A stretch of DNA of 64,000 nucleotides, taken from JAXMHQ01 sp046346665 (GTDB taxonomy: Bacteria > Verrucomicrobiota > Verrucomicrobiia > Limisphaerales > JAXMHQ01). The translations under genes and the position numbers were made by a program. The stretch is from assembly GCA_046346665.1 (NCBI GenBank), contig JAXMHQ010000009.1, positions 1 to 64,000 of the forward strand, read 5' to 3'. Below, one piece after another: positions 17,615 to 25,999 of the stretch; the stretch's first letter is position 1, and each line of letters begins with the position of its first letter. The notes beneath the pieces were generated by a model. It did no database searches and was not told where the DNA came from. It saw only the letters and a list, made by a program, of their open reading frames with translations.

Positions 17615-19126
17615 ATGAAGCCGGAAGTTGTTTTTGCCCTGGAGAACGCCGCGTGGCCAGCGCTGCTGCTGGATGGCACCGGCGTGATTCTCCGTGCCAA
17701 TCCGGCGGCTGTGAAGTGGTTTGGAGCGGTTCTGGAAGGCGAGGCTCCGCGGTTTTCCGCATTGTGGGCCGGTGAAAACGGTTCGACCGCCGAGCAATTC
17801 CTCGCCCAATGGGAGCGCGCCCCCGTGGGTGTCGTCAGCGCCCGGCTCCGTTCCCGCGGCGGCACCGCCAGCTCTGTCTCGCTGTCGATTTGTTCGCTCA
17901 CCAAGGACGGGCAAAAGTTTTTTGTGATTCAATTGCCGCCGGAAACCGCCGGGGGTGACGAGTCGAAGAGCCACGGCCCGGAATCCAGCCTGGTGCAAAA
18001 GCAGAAGCTCGAATGCGCCCTGCAGCTCGCCCGGACGGTGTCGCTCGATTTCAACAACGCGCTGACGAGCATTCTCGGCCACACCTCGCTTGTGCTCAGC
18101 CAAATGGAGGCGAACCACCCGTGGCGCACCTCGCTCATGGAGGTGGAAAAATCCGCCGCCAAGGCCGGCGAAATCGCCAATGACCTCGGCGCCTTCAGCC
18201 GCCAGGAAAAGGAATCCCGCGCGGCCCAGTCGATGGGCAATCTGAACTCGCTCCTTCAGCGCAGCGTCGAGGTGCTGCAGAAAACGCAGAAGGAAAAGGT
18301 CGAATGGACGCTTCAGCTCGAACGGAAACTTTTCAGCACGAAGTTTGACGAAGCCAAGATGCAGCAGGCATTCGTGAAGATCATCGAGAACGCCGTCCAG
18401 GCCATTCCCGCGAGCGGGCGCATCATCATCCAGTCCCGCAACGTGGAACTCACGGAGCCCGCCCAGGACCGCGACCTGCGCCTGGCGCCCGGCACCTACG
18501 TTTGCGTCGAGATCTGCGACAACGGCTGCGGGATTCCGCTGGAAGTGTTGCCCCGGATTTTTGAGCCCTTCTTCACCACCAAGAAAGAGGGCAACCACCG
18601 CGGTCTCGGCCTCGCCTGGGTCTACGGCATCGTCACCAACCACGGCGGCGGCGTCGCAGTCTCCAGCCAGGTCGAAGTCGGCACCTCCGTCCGGGTTTAT
18701 CTGCCTGCCGAGAAAAAGATCGCCCGCGACAACAGCGTGGATCCGTCGAATCTCAACGGCACCCAAACGATCCTGATGGTGGACGACGAGGATTTGTTGC
18801 TGACGATGGGCCAGACCGTGCTTTCGGCATACGGTTACAAGGTGCTGACGGCGAACAACGGCCAGAAAGCCCTGGAACTGGTGGCCCATGCGAATTCCAC
18901 CAACAGCACGATCGACCTGGTGATCACCGACATGGTCATGCCGGCCATGAGCGGCCGCGAGCTGGTGGAACACCTGCATCGGCTCGCCCCCCAGACGCGC
19001 ATTCTATGCACCAGCGGGTTTGTCCGGCCTTCGGGCGAAAACGAGCGTGCCATGTATCTTCAGAAGCCCTTCACCAGCCAGGATCTGCTGTTGAAGGTCA
19101 AAAACGTCCTCACCAACTCGAACTGA
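17615..19126 (+). CDS. hybrid histidine-kinase/response-regulator, phosphoacceptor His missing
   Basis: 503 aa. A short PAS-like segment (LENAAWPALLLDGTGVILRA) precedes a DHp-like helix pair, an ATPase domain (N box FVKIIENAVQAI, G1 DNGCGIP, F box RIFEPFFTT, G2 HRGLGLAWVYGIV) and a receiver (ILMVDDEDLLL, phospho-Asp439 in ITDMVMP, CTSGF, LQKPF). In kinases of this type the helix reads HDFNN; here it reads SLDFNNALTSILGH with Leu144 (CTC) where His (CAC) is expected. The protein is probably unable to autophosphorylate in the normal way. No transmembrane segment is seen, so it is cytosolic. Confidence 0.85.
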   Translation: MKPEVVFALENAAWPALLLDGTGVILRANPAAVKWFGAVLEGEAPRFSALWAGENGSTAEQFLAQWERAPVGVVSARLRSRGGTASSVSLSICSLTKDGQKFFVIQLPPETAGGDESKSHGPESSLVQKQKLECALQLARTVSLDFNNALTSILGHTSLVLSQMEANHPWRTSLMEVEKSAAKAGEIANDLGAFSRQEKESRAAQSMGNLNSLLQRSVEVLQKTQKEKVEWTLQLERKLFSTKFDEAKMQQAFVKIIENAVQAIPASGRIIIQSRNVELTEPAQDRDLRLAPGTYVCVEICDNGCGIPLEVLPRIFEPFFTTKKEGNHRGLGLAWVYGIVTNHGGGVAVSSQVEVGTSVRVYLPAEKKIARDNSVDPSNLNGTQTILMVDDEDLLLTMGQTVLSAYGYKVLTANNGQKALELVAHANSTNSTIDLVITDMVMPAMSGRELVEHLHRLAPQTRILCTSGFVRPSGENERAMYLQKPFTSQDLLLKVKNVLTNSN

Positions 19127-19229
19127 AAACCGGTTTTTGACGCGCAGTGATCACCTGTGGAATCTGAACAACAACTCAGCTATAAAAAGAACTGATCACG
19201 ATCGTGTCCACCTTTTCGGGGGAAGTACA

Positions 19230-19335
19230 AGGGCTCGACGGAGTCTCGCCCCACCTCTCAACAGTTAGTGAGAATTCGCGTTAATTCGCGTGAACATCCT
19301 TCTGTTTTCACCCGTGTTCATCCGTGGTTGAAATC
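19230..19335. repeat. half composite repeat (GAGTCTCGCCCCACC block plus CGCGTTAATTCG and ATCCGTG units)
   Basis: One inverted copy of the GGTGGGGCGAGACTC block (19230-19254) is followed by GAATTCGCGTTAATTCGCGTG and CACCCGTGTTCATCCGTGG. It equals the right half of the composites at 38193-38413 and 40262-40477; no matching left half is present. Confidence 0.65.
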
Positions 19336-19380
19336 GTTTCTTCTGGATTCCGGAAACTGGATTCTGAATTCTGCGTGGGC

Positions 19381-20034
19381 ATGCCCAAGTGGGTAAAAAT
19401 GATTTTAGGGATCCTGTTGCTGCCGGTTTGTGCCGGCGGGGTATGGGCGTTGTGGCGGGTGATGGCGGATGCGGGGGCGGCGGAGACGACGTGGGTGGTG
19501 TTGCTGGCGGGGGCGGGGTGTTGGCTGGTGATTTACCTGTTATTGCCGCGGCCGATGTGGATTTACGTGGTGGGGCATGAGTTGACGCACGCGGTTTGGA
19601 CGTGGATGTGCGGGGGTCAGGTGCGGAAATTCAAGGCGGGGTCGGATGGCGGGCATGTGGTGGTGAGCAAGAGCAATTTTCTGATCGCGCTGGCGCCTTA
19701 TTTTTTTCCGTTGTATGCGATCCTGGTGGCCGGGGTTTACCTGGGGGGGAACCTGGCGTGGGGCTGGAGCCGGTATGCGGTTTGGTTTCACCTGGCGCTG
19801 GGGGCGGCGTATGCGTTTCACGTGACCTTGACCTGCCACATATTGAAAATGCGGCAGACGGACATTACGCAGCAGGGCTATTTGTTTTCCGCGGTGGTGA
19901 TTCTGCTGGGGAACGTGGGGGTGTTGATGGTGGCAATGCCTTTGCTGACGGGGCGGACGGGGGTTTGGGCCGCGTTCAAATGGTGGGGGCAATGCACGGG
20001 AGAGGTCTTGCATCGGCTGGGAATCTTGTTCTAA
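19381..20034 (+). CDS. membrane protein with HELTH motif, possible M50-like metalloprotease
   Basis: 217 aa with about five hydrophobic segments (MILGILLLPVCAGGVWALW, WVVLLAGAGCWLVIYLLL, FLIALAPYFFPLYAILVAGV, FHLALGAAYAFHVTL, LFSAVVILLGNVGVLMVAM). HELTH in MWIYVVGHELTHAVWTWM fits the HExxH zinc motif in a membrane-embedded position, as in M50/site-2-protease-like proteins, but the usual second LDG/NPDG motif is not evident, so activity is uncertain. The frame is open from a GTG at 19324 inside the repeat; ATG 19381 starts directly before the first membrane helix and is preferred. Confidence 0.75.
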   Translation: MPKWVKMILGILLLPVCAGGVWALWRVMADAGAAETTWVVLLAGAGCWLVIYLLLPRPMWIYVVGHELTHAVWTWMCGGQVRKFKAGSDGGHVVVSKSNFLIALAPYFFPLYAILVAGVYLGGNLAWGWSRYAVWFHLALGAAYAFHVTLTCHILKMRQTDITQQGYLFSAVVILLGNVGVLMVAMPLLTGRTGVWAAFKWWGQCTGEVLHRLGILF

Positions 20035-20146
20035 TGGCCGGAGGACCGGTGCGGGACCCGGAGGGTTGGCGCCGTGGACCCGGTGAATTCAGCTTGATAA
20101 GGCAGTCCGCTTCAGGCGAAATGCGTGTGCGGACCGATCCGATGCT

Positions 20147-20611
20147 ATGGATTTAGGCGACATTCTGACGAAAGAGCAGATTCTTGTGGATCTGCAGGCG
20201 ACAGATCGTTGGCAGGCGATTGATGAGCTCATCAAGAACCTGGTGACGACGGGCAAGATCAAGCCGGAACATCACGACGCCATCGCGGCGGTGGTGAAGA
20301 AGCGGGAATCGTCGATGAGCACGGGCATCGGTTTCGGAATCGGCATCCCGCACGCCTCGACGGATTTGATCAACGAGGTGGTGGGCGCACTGGGCCGGTC
20401 GAAAAAGGGAGTCAATTTCGACGCGCTGGACAATCAGCCGGTGAACCTGGTGATGTTGTTCCTGGTGCCGCAGGGCCAGTTTCAAAAGCACCTGCATACC
20501 CTGGCCAACATCGCGAAGCTGCTGCATCGCGCCGATTTCCGCCAGGCTCTTGAGCAGGCCCCCGACGCCGAAGCCATGCTCAAAATCATCAAAGAGCACG
20601 GTAAAAAGTAA
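20147..20611 (+). CDS. ptsN: PTS EIIA domain protein (PtsN/fructose type)
   Basis: 154 aa, a single EIIA-fructose/nitrogen fold with the phosphorylated His69 in GIGFGIGIPHAST. Conserved parts include ILTKEQILVDLQATDRWQAI and HLHTLANIAKLL. Without EIIB or EIIC neighbours it is more likely a regulatory EIIA (the nitrogen-PTS kind) than a sugar transporter part. The start codon at 20147 follows a short gap after the HELTH membrane gene. No rpoN or hpr gene is in view. Confidence 0.86.
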   Translation: MDLGDILTKEQILVDLQATDRWQAIDELIKNLVTTGKIKPEHHDAIAAVVKKRESSMSTGIGFGIGIPHASTDLINEVVGALGRSKKGVNFDALDNQPVNLVMLFLVPQGQFQKHLHTLANIAKLLHRADFRQALEQAPDAEAMLKIIKEHGKK

Positions 20612-20663
20612 GGTCCCGCCGTTCCGTTCCGCGTCCTGGGAATGTTGGAGAACTTCGTCCCTT

Positions 20664-20784
20664 CAGCACTCCACAACTCCATGACTCGAGCACTCCACTG
20701 AATGTCAGGGCTCGACGGAGTCTCTCCCCACCGCGCTCATCGGTGAAAAATCCGTGTTCATCGGTGTTCATCCGTGGTTAAATT
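20664..20784. repeat. half composite repeat before argS
   Basis: CAGCACTCCACAACTCCATG units, then the inverted GAGTCTCTCCCCACC block (20707-20732), then ATCCGTGTTCATCGGTGTTC and ATCCGTGGTTAAAT. It runs up to 7 bases before the argS start, so it must lie in or replace the argS promoter and leader. Confidence 0.65.
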
Positions 20785-20790
20785 TCCCCC

Positions 20791-22575
20791 GTGCTGCCTC
20801 AGAAATTAATTGAATCCAAGTTGCGCCAGGCCGTCCAGGCGGTGCTGCCGGACGCTTCATTGACCACCGTCCAGGTGCGCCCGTGCCCGGACCCGAAATT
20901 CGGCGATTACCAGTCCAACACCCTGATGTCGCTCGCCAAAGAGCGCAAAATGAATCCGCGCCAGCTCGCGGCGGACGTCGTGGCGAAGCTGTCGGTGTCG
21001 GACCTGTGTGAAAAGGTGGAGATTGCCGGCGCGGGCTTCCTGAATTTCCGACTGAAATCCTCCGTGCTCGGCGACACGCTGTCGGCCGCGCTGAGCGGCG
21101 GGCCATTGTTCATCGAAACCGCCGCCGCGCCGCGGACGGTGGTGCTCGATTTCAGCTCGCCGAACGTGGCGAAGCCGATGCACGTGGGCCATATCCGGTC
21201 CACCATCCTGGGCGACAGCCTGGCCCGGACGCTCCGCCTGCTCGGGCATCGCGTTGTCACGGACAATCATATCGGCGATTGGGGCACGCAGTTCGGCATG
21301 CTGCTGGTCGGATGGAAGACGCTGCTGGACAAGGAATCGCTCGAGCGCGAGCCGTTGGCGGAGATGGAGCGCATTTACAAGAAGATCAGCGCCCAATGCG
21401 ATCCGGAAAAGCCGGGGTATGACGCCGGCGTCCACGAATCGGCTCGCAAGGAACTGGTCAAGCTGCAGCAGGGCGACGCTGAGAACCTGGGGATCTGGAA
21501 GGAAATGATCCGGTTATCGCAGCGGCAGTTCGACACGATTTACGGGCGGCTGGGGGTGAAGTTCGACCACACTTACGGCGAGAGTTTTTACAACGAGCGA
21601 TTGCAGGGCGTGGTGGACGACCTGGTGGCGCGGGGCATCGCGCGGGAAAGCGAGGGCGCGCGGTGCGTGTTCAGCGAAGGCAAATTGCCGCCGAAAGAGG
21701 ATCCATTCCTGATTCATCGCGACGGCGAATGGCAGCCGAACCCGCAGTTGATCCAGAAGAGCGACGGCGGATTTAACTATGCCACGACCGACCTGGCGAC
21801 GCTGGCGTTCCGGTGGGAGACGTGGCATCCGTCGGAGATTGTGTATGTGACGGACGGACGGCAGCAGTTGCATTTTCAGCAGGTGTTCTCGACGTTTCGG
21901 CGCTGGCAGCCGGAGATTGCAGCCAGGGTCAGGCTGGCGCATGTGTGGTTTGGATCGATCCTGGGAGACGACGGCAAGCCGTTGAAAACGCGGTCGGGTG
22001 AGAATGTGAAGCTGGCGGAGTTGCTGGACGAGGCGGAGGAGCGGGCGTTTGAGGTGGTGACGCAGAAAAATGCGGAGCTGCCCGAGGCGGACCGGAAGCG
22101 GATCGCGCGGATCATCGGGCTGGGCGCGGTGAAATACGCGGACCTGCTGCCGAACCGGCAATCGGATTACCAATTCAGCTGGGACAAGATGCTGGCGTTG
22201 AACGGCAACACCGCGCCGTATTTGCTGTATGCATATGCGCGGATTCGGAGCATTTTTGTAAAGGGCGGAATTCAGAATTCAGAATTCAGAATTCAGAATG
22301 TGGCCTTGGATGCGCCGGAAGAGCTGGCGCTGGCAAAGCAGTTACTGAATTTCGGCCTCGTGCTGGAGGCGGTGGCGGAGGAATACCGGCCGAATTTCCT
22401 TTGCAATTACCTGTTTGAACTCGCGGGCCGGTTCACGTCGTTTTACGAAAACTGCCCGGTCCTGAAAAGCGAAGGCGCCGTGCGCGACAGCCGCCTGGCG
22501 CTGTGCGAATTGACGGGGCGCGTGCTGAAGCAGGGACTCGATCTGCTGGGAATCGAGACCGTCGACCAGATGTGA
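20791..22575 (+). CDS. argS: arginyl-tRNA synthetase
   Basis: 594 aa, class I synthetase. The ArgRS-specific N-terminal domain is followed by the HIGH-like motif in PNVAKPMHVGHIRSTILGD (HVGH 131-134), the KMSKS-equivalent in GKPLKTRSGENVKL, and a C-terminal helical anticodon domain (RFTSFYENCPVL). The start is GTG 20791. Residues about 492-503 (GGIQNSEFRIQN) are encoded by four tandem GAATTCA units (22268-22299), an in-frame repeat insertion at the junction between catalytic and anticodon domains. The gene converges on dnaN across a hairpin repeat. Confidence 0.95.
   Translation: MLPQKLIESKLRQAVQAVLPDASLTTVQVRPCPDPKFGDYQSNTLMSLAKERKMNPRQLAADVVAKLSVSDLCEKVEIAGAGFLNFRLKSSVLGDTLSAALSGGPLFIETAAAPRTVVLDFSSPNVAKPMHVGHIRSTILGDSLARTLRLLGHRVVTDNHIGDWGTQFGMLLVGWKTLLDKESLEREPLAEMERIYKKISAQCDPEKPGYDAGVHESARKELVKLQQGDAENLGIWKEMIRLSQRQFDTIYGRLGVKFDHTYGESFYNERLQGVVDDLVARGIARESEGARCVFSEGKLPPKEDPFLIHRDGEWQPNPQLIQKSDGGFNYATTDLATLAFRWETWHPSEIVYVTDGRQQLHFQQVFSTFRRWQPEIAARVRLAHVWFGSILGDDGKPLKTRSGENVKLAELLDEAEERAFEVVTQKNAELPEADRKRIARIIGLGAVKYADLLPNRQSDYQFSWDKMLALNGNTAPYLLYAYARIRSIFVKGGIQNSEFRIQNVALDAPEELALAKQLLNFGLVLEAVAEEYRPNFLCNYLFELAGRFTSFYENCPVLKSEGAVRDSRLALCELTGRVLKQGLDLLGIETVDQM
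22268..22299. repeat. tandem GAATTCA heptamer inside argS
   Basis: Four perfect GAATTCA units plus GAAT. The 7-bp unit is not a multiple of three, yet the frame is kept and the protein continues normally afterwards. Confidence 0.9.
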
Positions 22576-22581
22576 ACGCAC

Positions 22582-22647
22582 GGGAGAGACGTCGTCCCCG
22601 ACGTCCCCAACTGATTTGTTTGGGCCGGCGAGGACGCCGGCCCTCCC
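22582..22647. repeat. GGGAGGG-type cloverleaf repeat between argS and dnaN
   Basis: Ends GGGAGAG/CCCTCCC enclose two hairpins: GACGTCG-TCCC-CGACGTC and GGGCCGGCG-AGGA-CGCCGGCCC, joined by CCAACTGATTTGTTT. Related copies lie at 38293, 40359, 42619 and 47113. Between these convergent genes it could end both transcripts. Confidence 0.75.
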
Positions 22648-22656
22648 ACAGTCCGG

Positions 22657-23766
22657 TCAACTCAGGCGCATCGGCATGACGACGTAAAGGAAAGGCCCGT
22701 TGATCTTGAGGACGCCGGGGCTCAATTCGTCGATCAGTTCGATGAAAATCTCGTCGTTGGCGAGCGCGTTCAGGGGGTCGATGAGGTATTTCGGGTTGAA
22801 CGCGATGGCCATTTCCTTGCCTTTGTAATTGATGGCGAGGCTTTCGCGGGCTTCGCCGACATCGGGCGAATTGGCGGTGATGGAAAGGTTGTTTTTGCCG
22901 AACGCCAGCTTGACCGAATTCGACTTGTCGCTGGTCATGATTTCGGCGCGCTTCAGGGCGTGGAGGAATTCCTCGCGGATCAGCGCGATGCGCTCCTTGA
23001 CCTCGCCCGGGATGACCTGGCGATAGTTCGGGTAATTGCCTTCGATCAACTTGGTGATGATCAAAATGCTGAATCCCTTTTCGTCTTTCAGCGTGAACGA
23101 AGCCTGGTTTTCCGAGTAGCGGATCTCGACTTCGCCCTTGTCGGTCAGCAGGCGGTTCAATTCGTTGACCACTTTGGAGGGAATGATGAATTCGCCCTGG
23201 CTTTTGTCGGAGATGTCGAGTTCTTCGTCGACAAGTGCGAGGCGGCGGCCGTCGGTGGCCACCATGGTCATCTTGTGTTCCTTGAGGCTGATGAAAATGC
23301 CGTTGAGAACGTAGCGGGATTCGTCCGTGGAGATGGCGAACGATGTTTTTTTCAGCATCGCTTTGAGCGTTTGCTGGGGTAAAACGACCTTTTTCTCCTC
23401 CTTAAACTTGGGCAGCGGCGGAAATTCATCGGCGCTCAGGCCGTTGATTTTGTAGAACGACGCGCCGGACCGGATGCTGGTGGTGTTCTTGTCGTCGATT
23501 TCCAGTTCGATGTCGGAATTGCTCAGTTCGCGGACGATGCCGAAGAGTTTCTTCACGGGCACGGTCGAGGCGCCGGGTTTCTTGACCTTGGCTTCCACGC
23601 TGCAGGCGATCGTGACATCCAGGTCGGTCGCAGTGAACTCGAGCTTGTTGTCCTCGGTGCGCAGCAGAACATTCGAGAGAATCGGCAGCGTGGTCCGGGT
23701 GCTGACCACGTTCTGCACCGCTTGCAGACCGTTGATGATTTGGTCCTTCGCGATCGTCAGGTTCAT
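22657..23766 (-). CDS. dnaN: DNA polymerase III beta sliding clamp
   Basis: 369 aa, the ring-shaped processivity clamp of the replicase. It starts MNLTIAKDQIINGLQAVQNV, contains TLPILSNVLLRTEDNKLEFTATDLD and ends in the conserved C-terminal tail LYVVMPMRLS that forms the partner-binding pocket. ATG 23766 matches the family start; the frame is open further upstream, but that part runs through the promoter. dnaA, recF and gyrB are not adjacent, so the classical origin cluster is broken up here. The promoter spacer carries a DnaA-box-like site. Confidence 0.95.
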   Translation of the reverse strand: MNLTIAKDQIINGLQAVQNVVSTRTTLPILSNVLLRTEDNKLEFTATDLDVTIACSVEAKVKKPGASTVPVKKLFGIVRELSNSDIELEIDDKNTTSIRSGASFYKINGLSADEFPPLPKFKEEKKVVLPQQTLKAMLKKTSFAISTDESRYVLNGIFISLKEHKMTMVATDGRRLALVDEELDISDKSQGEFIIPSKVVNELNRLLTDKGEVEIRYSENQASFTLKDEKGFSILIITKLIEGNYPNYRQVIPGEVKERIALIREEFLHALKRAEIMTSDKSNSVKLAFGKNNLSITANSPDVGEARESLAINYKGKEMAIAFNPKYLIDPLNALANDEIFIELIDELSPGVLKINGPFLYVVMPMRLS

Positions 23767-23807
23767 GAATCCCTTAATAGATGGTTTTGTCAGTGACCAT
23801 TCTCTTA

Positions 23808-23836
23808 TTAATATGGGCTGTGAATAAGGCAAACAA
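23808..23836 (-). promoter_or_regulatory. dnaN promoter with DnaA-box-like site in the spacer
   Basis: On the minus strand TTGTTT (23836-23831), a 17-bp spacer and TATTAA (23813-23808) form a plausible promoter 41 bases before the ATG. The spacer contains TTATTCACA (23827-23819), which fits the DnaA box consensus TTWTNCACA exactly. Weaker look-alikes occur at 23929-23960. Confidence 0.5.
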
Positions 23837-23926
23837 CCCCGGGTGTCAAGGTTGCGACAATCACTTACGACGCCTTCCATTGCCGAAAAAAGTCCCAGCC
23901 AATTTCAACAACCGCCGCAACTCCGA

Positions 23927-23960
23927 CCTGTTCACAAAATCCACACCCTGTTCACAAAAT
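23927..23960. repeat. two direct CCTGTTCACAAAAT repeats upstream of dnaN
   Basis: Identical 14-mers at 23927-23940 and 23947-23960, separated by CCACAC. Each contains GTTCACA, and AAATCCACA spans the junction; both resemble DnaA boxes with two mismatches. The second copy overlaps the 3' end of the cysteine desulfurase gene. Confidence 0.5.
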
Positions 23961-25118
23961 TTTCCCGGCTTGTTCGGCACGTTGTGCGCGACGGATCACC
24001 CCCGGCAAAACCGATTCCACCGCCGCCACCTCGTCCGCAGTCGATTCGCGCCCGAGCGAAAATCGCAACAGCGCATTCGCCCGCGCCGAATCAAATCCCA
24101 GCGCCGCGACCACGTGCGACGGCTCCAGGGATCCCGCCGAACACGCCGAGCCGCTCGACGCGCAAACGCCTTCCAGATCCAGCCCCGCCAGCAGCGTCAG
24201 GCCGTCCGTGCGATCCACCACAAACGCGGCTGTGTTCGACAGCCGGTGAGTCCGCGACCCCACAAAGCGCACGCCGTCGATTTTTTCGGCAAAGTCAATC
24301 AAGCGGCGGGTTAACGGTTCCAGTTGCGCCCGGGCAAACACCGGTTCCGGCACAAATCTCTCCAGCGCCTCCACAAATCCAATAATCCCCGCCAGGTTTT
24401 CCGTCCCCGCACGGCGCTCGTTTTCATGGCTGCCGCCAAACAGGATCGGGTCTGGATGCAGCGGCGACCGGATGAACAACGCCCCGGCGCCCTTGGGTCC
24501 GTGAAATTTATGGGCGCAGATCGATACCAGGTCGGCGTTGAACTGGTGGATGTTGCTGACCGGTTCCTTGCCGAACCACTGGACGGCATCGGTGTGAAAG
24601 AGAATTCCCCGGGACCGGCACAGGGCGCCGATTTCCGGCACGGGCTGCAGGGTGCCAATCTCATTGTTGGCTGCCATGACGGACGCCAGGACCGTGTCCG
24701 GCCTTAGCGAGCGCGCGACGTCGTCCGGCGAGACCCGGCCCTCCCGGTCCACCGGCAGCACGGTGAGATCAAATCCTTCATGGCGCGCGAGGTATTCGAA
24801 GGAGCGGAGGACGGCGTGGTGTTCGATGGCGGAGGTGACGAGGTGCCGGCCTTTGGATTTGAGGTGGCGGACAGTGCCGAGGATGGCGAGGTTGACGCTT
24901 TCGGTGCCGCCGCTGGTGAAGACGATTTCGCTGGGTTTGCAGGCGAGGACTCTGGCGGATCGTTCCCGGGCTTCATCGAGGCAGGCCCGCGCCTTGCGGC
25001 CGGCCTGGTGGATGCTGGACGGGTTGCCCCAGGTGTCGCCGAGGAACGGCAGCATGGGATCCCGCACCGCCGGATCCAGCGGCGTGGTGGCGTTGTAATC
25101 GAAATAGATGCTGCGCAC
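23952..25118 (-). CDS. iscS: cysteine desulfurase (NifS/IscS family)
   Basis: 388 aa PLP enzyme releasing sulfur from cysteine for Fe-S clusters and thiolation. Conserved parts are IYFDYNATTPLDP, the PLP-facing TSGGTESVN, the Lys in CAHKFHGPKGAG and the sulfur-carrying Cys in CASSGSACSAGSLEPSHV. The short active-site loop with the extra Ser/Cys residues fits the NifS/IscS group rather than SufS. GTG 25118 gives the usual N-terminus MRSIYFDYNATTP; a TTG at 25127 is the alternative. No iscU or iscR is nearby, so the gene stands alone. Confidence 0.93.
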   Translation of the reverse strand: MRSIYFDYNATTPLDPAVRDPMLPFLGDTWGNPSSIHQAGRKARACLDEARERSARVLACKPSEIVFTSGGTESVNLAILGTVRHLKSKGRHLVTSAIEHHAVLRSFEYLARHEGFDLTVLPVDREGRVSPDDVARSLRPDTVLASVMAANNEIGTLQPVPEIGALCRSRGILFHTDAVQWFGKEPVSNIHQFNADLVSICAHKFHGPKGAGALFIRSPLHPDPILFGGSHENERRAGTENLAGIIGFVEALERFVPEPVFARAQLEPLTRRLIDFAEKIDGVRFVGSRTHRLSNTAAFVVDRTDGLTLLAGLDLEGVCASSGSACSAGSLEPSHVVAALGFDSARANALLRFSLGRESTADEVAAVESVLPGVIRRAQRAEQAGKIL

Positions 25119-25130
25119 GGTGTACAAAGG

Positions 25131-25163
25131 CAGAATGCAGAAGGATAAATGCAGAATGAAGGA
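25131..25163. repeat. GCAGAAT-type short repeat
   Basis: GCAGAATGCAGAAGGATAAA followed by TGCAGAATGAAGG: imperfect 7-9-bp units related to the tract inside argS and to 26919-27000. Confidence 0.5.
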
Positions 25164-25173
25164 AAAACGCGCC

Positions 25174-25242
25174 GTAGCCGCGATCGTCAGATTGCGGATT
25201 CCCGCGGCACCACAGTTTCCGCGATTTTACAATCGCGGCTAC
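25174..25242. repeat. GTAGCCGCGAT palindrome
   Basis: An 11-bp perfect outer stem GTAGCCGCGAT/ATCGCGGCTAC encloses further short inverted parts. A related copy is at 37289-37356. Here it lies between divergent genes. Confidence 0.65.
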
Positions 25243-25302
25243 AGGGGCGCTCCGGATCGCGAAAAGAATTGCCGCCGCGCGGCTTTCGCCTAGTTTTCCC
25301 CC

Positions 25303-25989
25303 ATGTTCAAGCCAGCGGACCTGTTTGACCTCGGCCAGACCGCGCACGCGGAAATCTTCGCCGGCTGCGAATTCGCCTGGGACGCGCTCCGGAAAATAGG
25401 CCCTTACATCGCCGCACACCTCAAGCCCGCTCAACTGCATCGCTGCGAAGGCTCGGCGTTCATCGGGCCCCAGGTCTTCATCGGCGAAGGAACCGTCGTC
25501 GAGGACGGCGCGATGATCAAAGGCCCGGCGATCATCGGCTGCAACTGCGAGATCCGGCACAACGCCTACATCCGCGACAACGTCATCATTGGCGACGGTT
25601 GTGTGATCGGAAATTCCACCGAGCTGAAAAACGCGCTGCTCTTCAACAAGGCCGTCGCGCCGCACTTCAATTACATCGGCGACTCCATTCTCGGCCACAA
25701 GGCCCACATCGGCGCCGGCGTGATCCTGTCCAATTTCAAATCGCTGCCGGGCAACATCACCGTGGACCTGGAAGGCAAGCCGTTCGACACGGGATTGCGC
25801 AAGTTCGGCGCGCTCCTGGGCGACGGGGCCGAGGTCGGGTGCAACTCGGTCCTGAATCCCGGCAGCATCATCGGGCGCGGCTCGGTCATCTATCCGGGCA
25901 CCAACTGGCGCGGCATTCTTCCGGCCAACAACATCGTGAAAAACCGCGGGAACCTTGAAATTGTTGTGAAACGGCCGCGCGAATCCTAA
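25303..25989 (+). CDS. left-handed beta-helix acyl/nucleotidyltransferase-like protein
   Basis: 228 aa. Hexapeptide repeats start near residue 50 (SAFIGPQVFIGEGTVVEDGA, IIGCNCEIRHNAYIRDNVII, IGDSILGHKAHIGAGVILSN) and form a trimeric left-handed helix similar to the C-terminal half of GlmU. The N-terminal nucleotidyltransferase domain of GlmU is absent. Related single-domain proteins are annotated as UDP-GlcNAc pyrophosphorylase-like or sugar acyltransferases; the acceptor is unknown. The mutarotase gene starts 10 bases downstream, which suggests sugar-phosphate metabolism. Confidence 0.82.
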   Translation: MFKPADLFDLGQTAHAEIFAGCEFAWDALRKIGPYIAAHLKPAQLHRCEGSAFIGPQVFIGEGTVVEDGAMIKGPAIIGCNCEIRHNAYIRDNVIIGDGCVIGNSTELKNALLFNKAVAPHFNYIGDSILGHKAHIGAGVILSNFKSLPGNITVDLEGKPFDTGLRKFGALLGDGAEVGCNSVLNPGSIIGRGSVIYPGTNWRGILPANNIVKNRGNLEIVVKRPRES

Positions 25990-25999
25990 CGTGTTGAGT

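Noticed and set aside
19324..19380. GTG start for the HELTH membrane protein
   Set aside because: The extra 19 residues are encoded by repeat DNA; ATG 19381 directly precedes the first helix.
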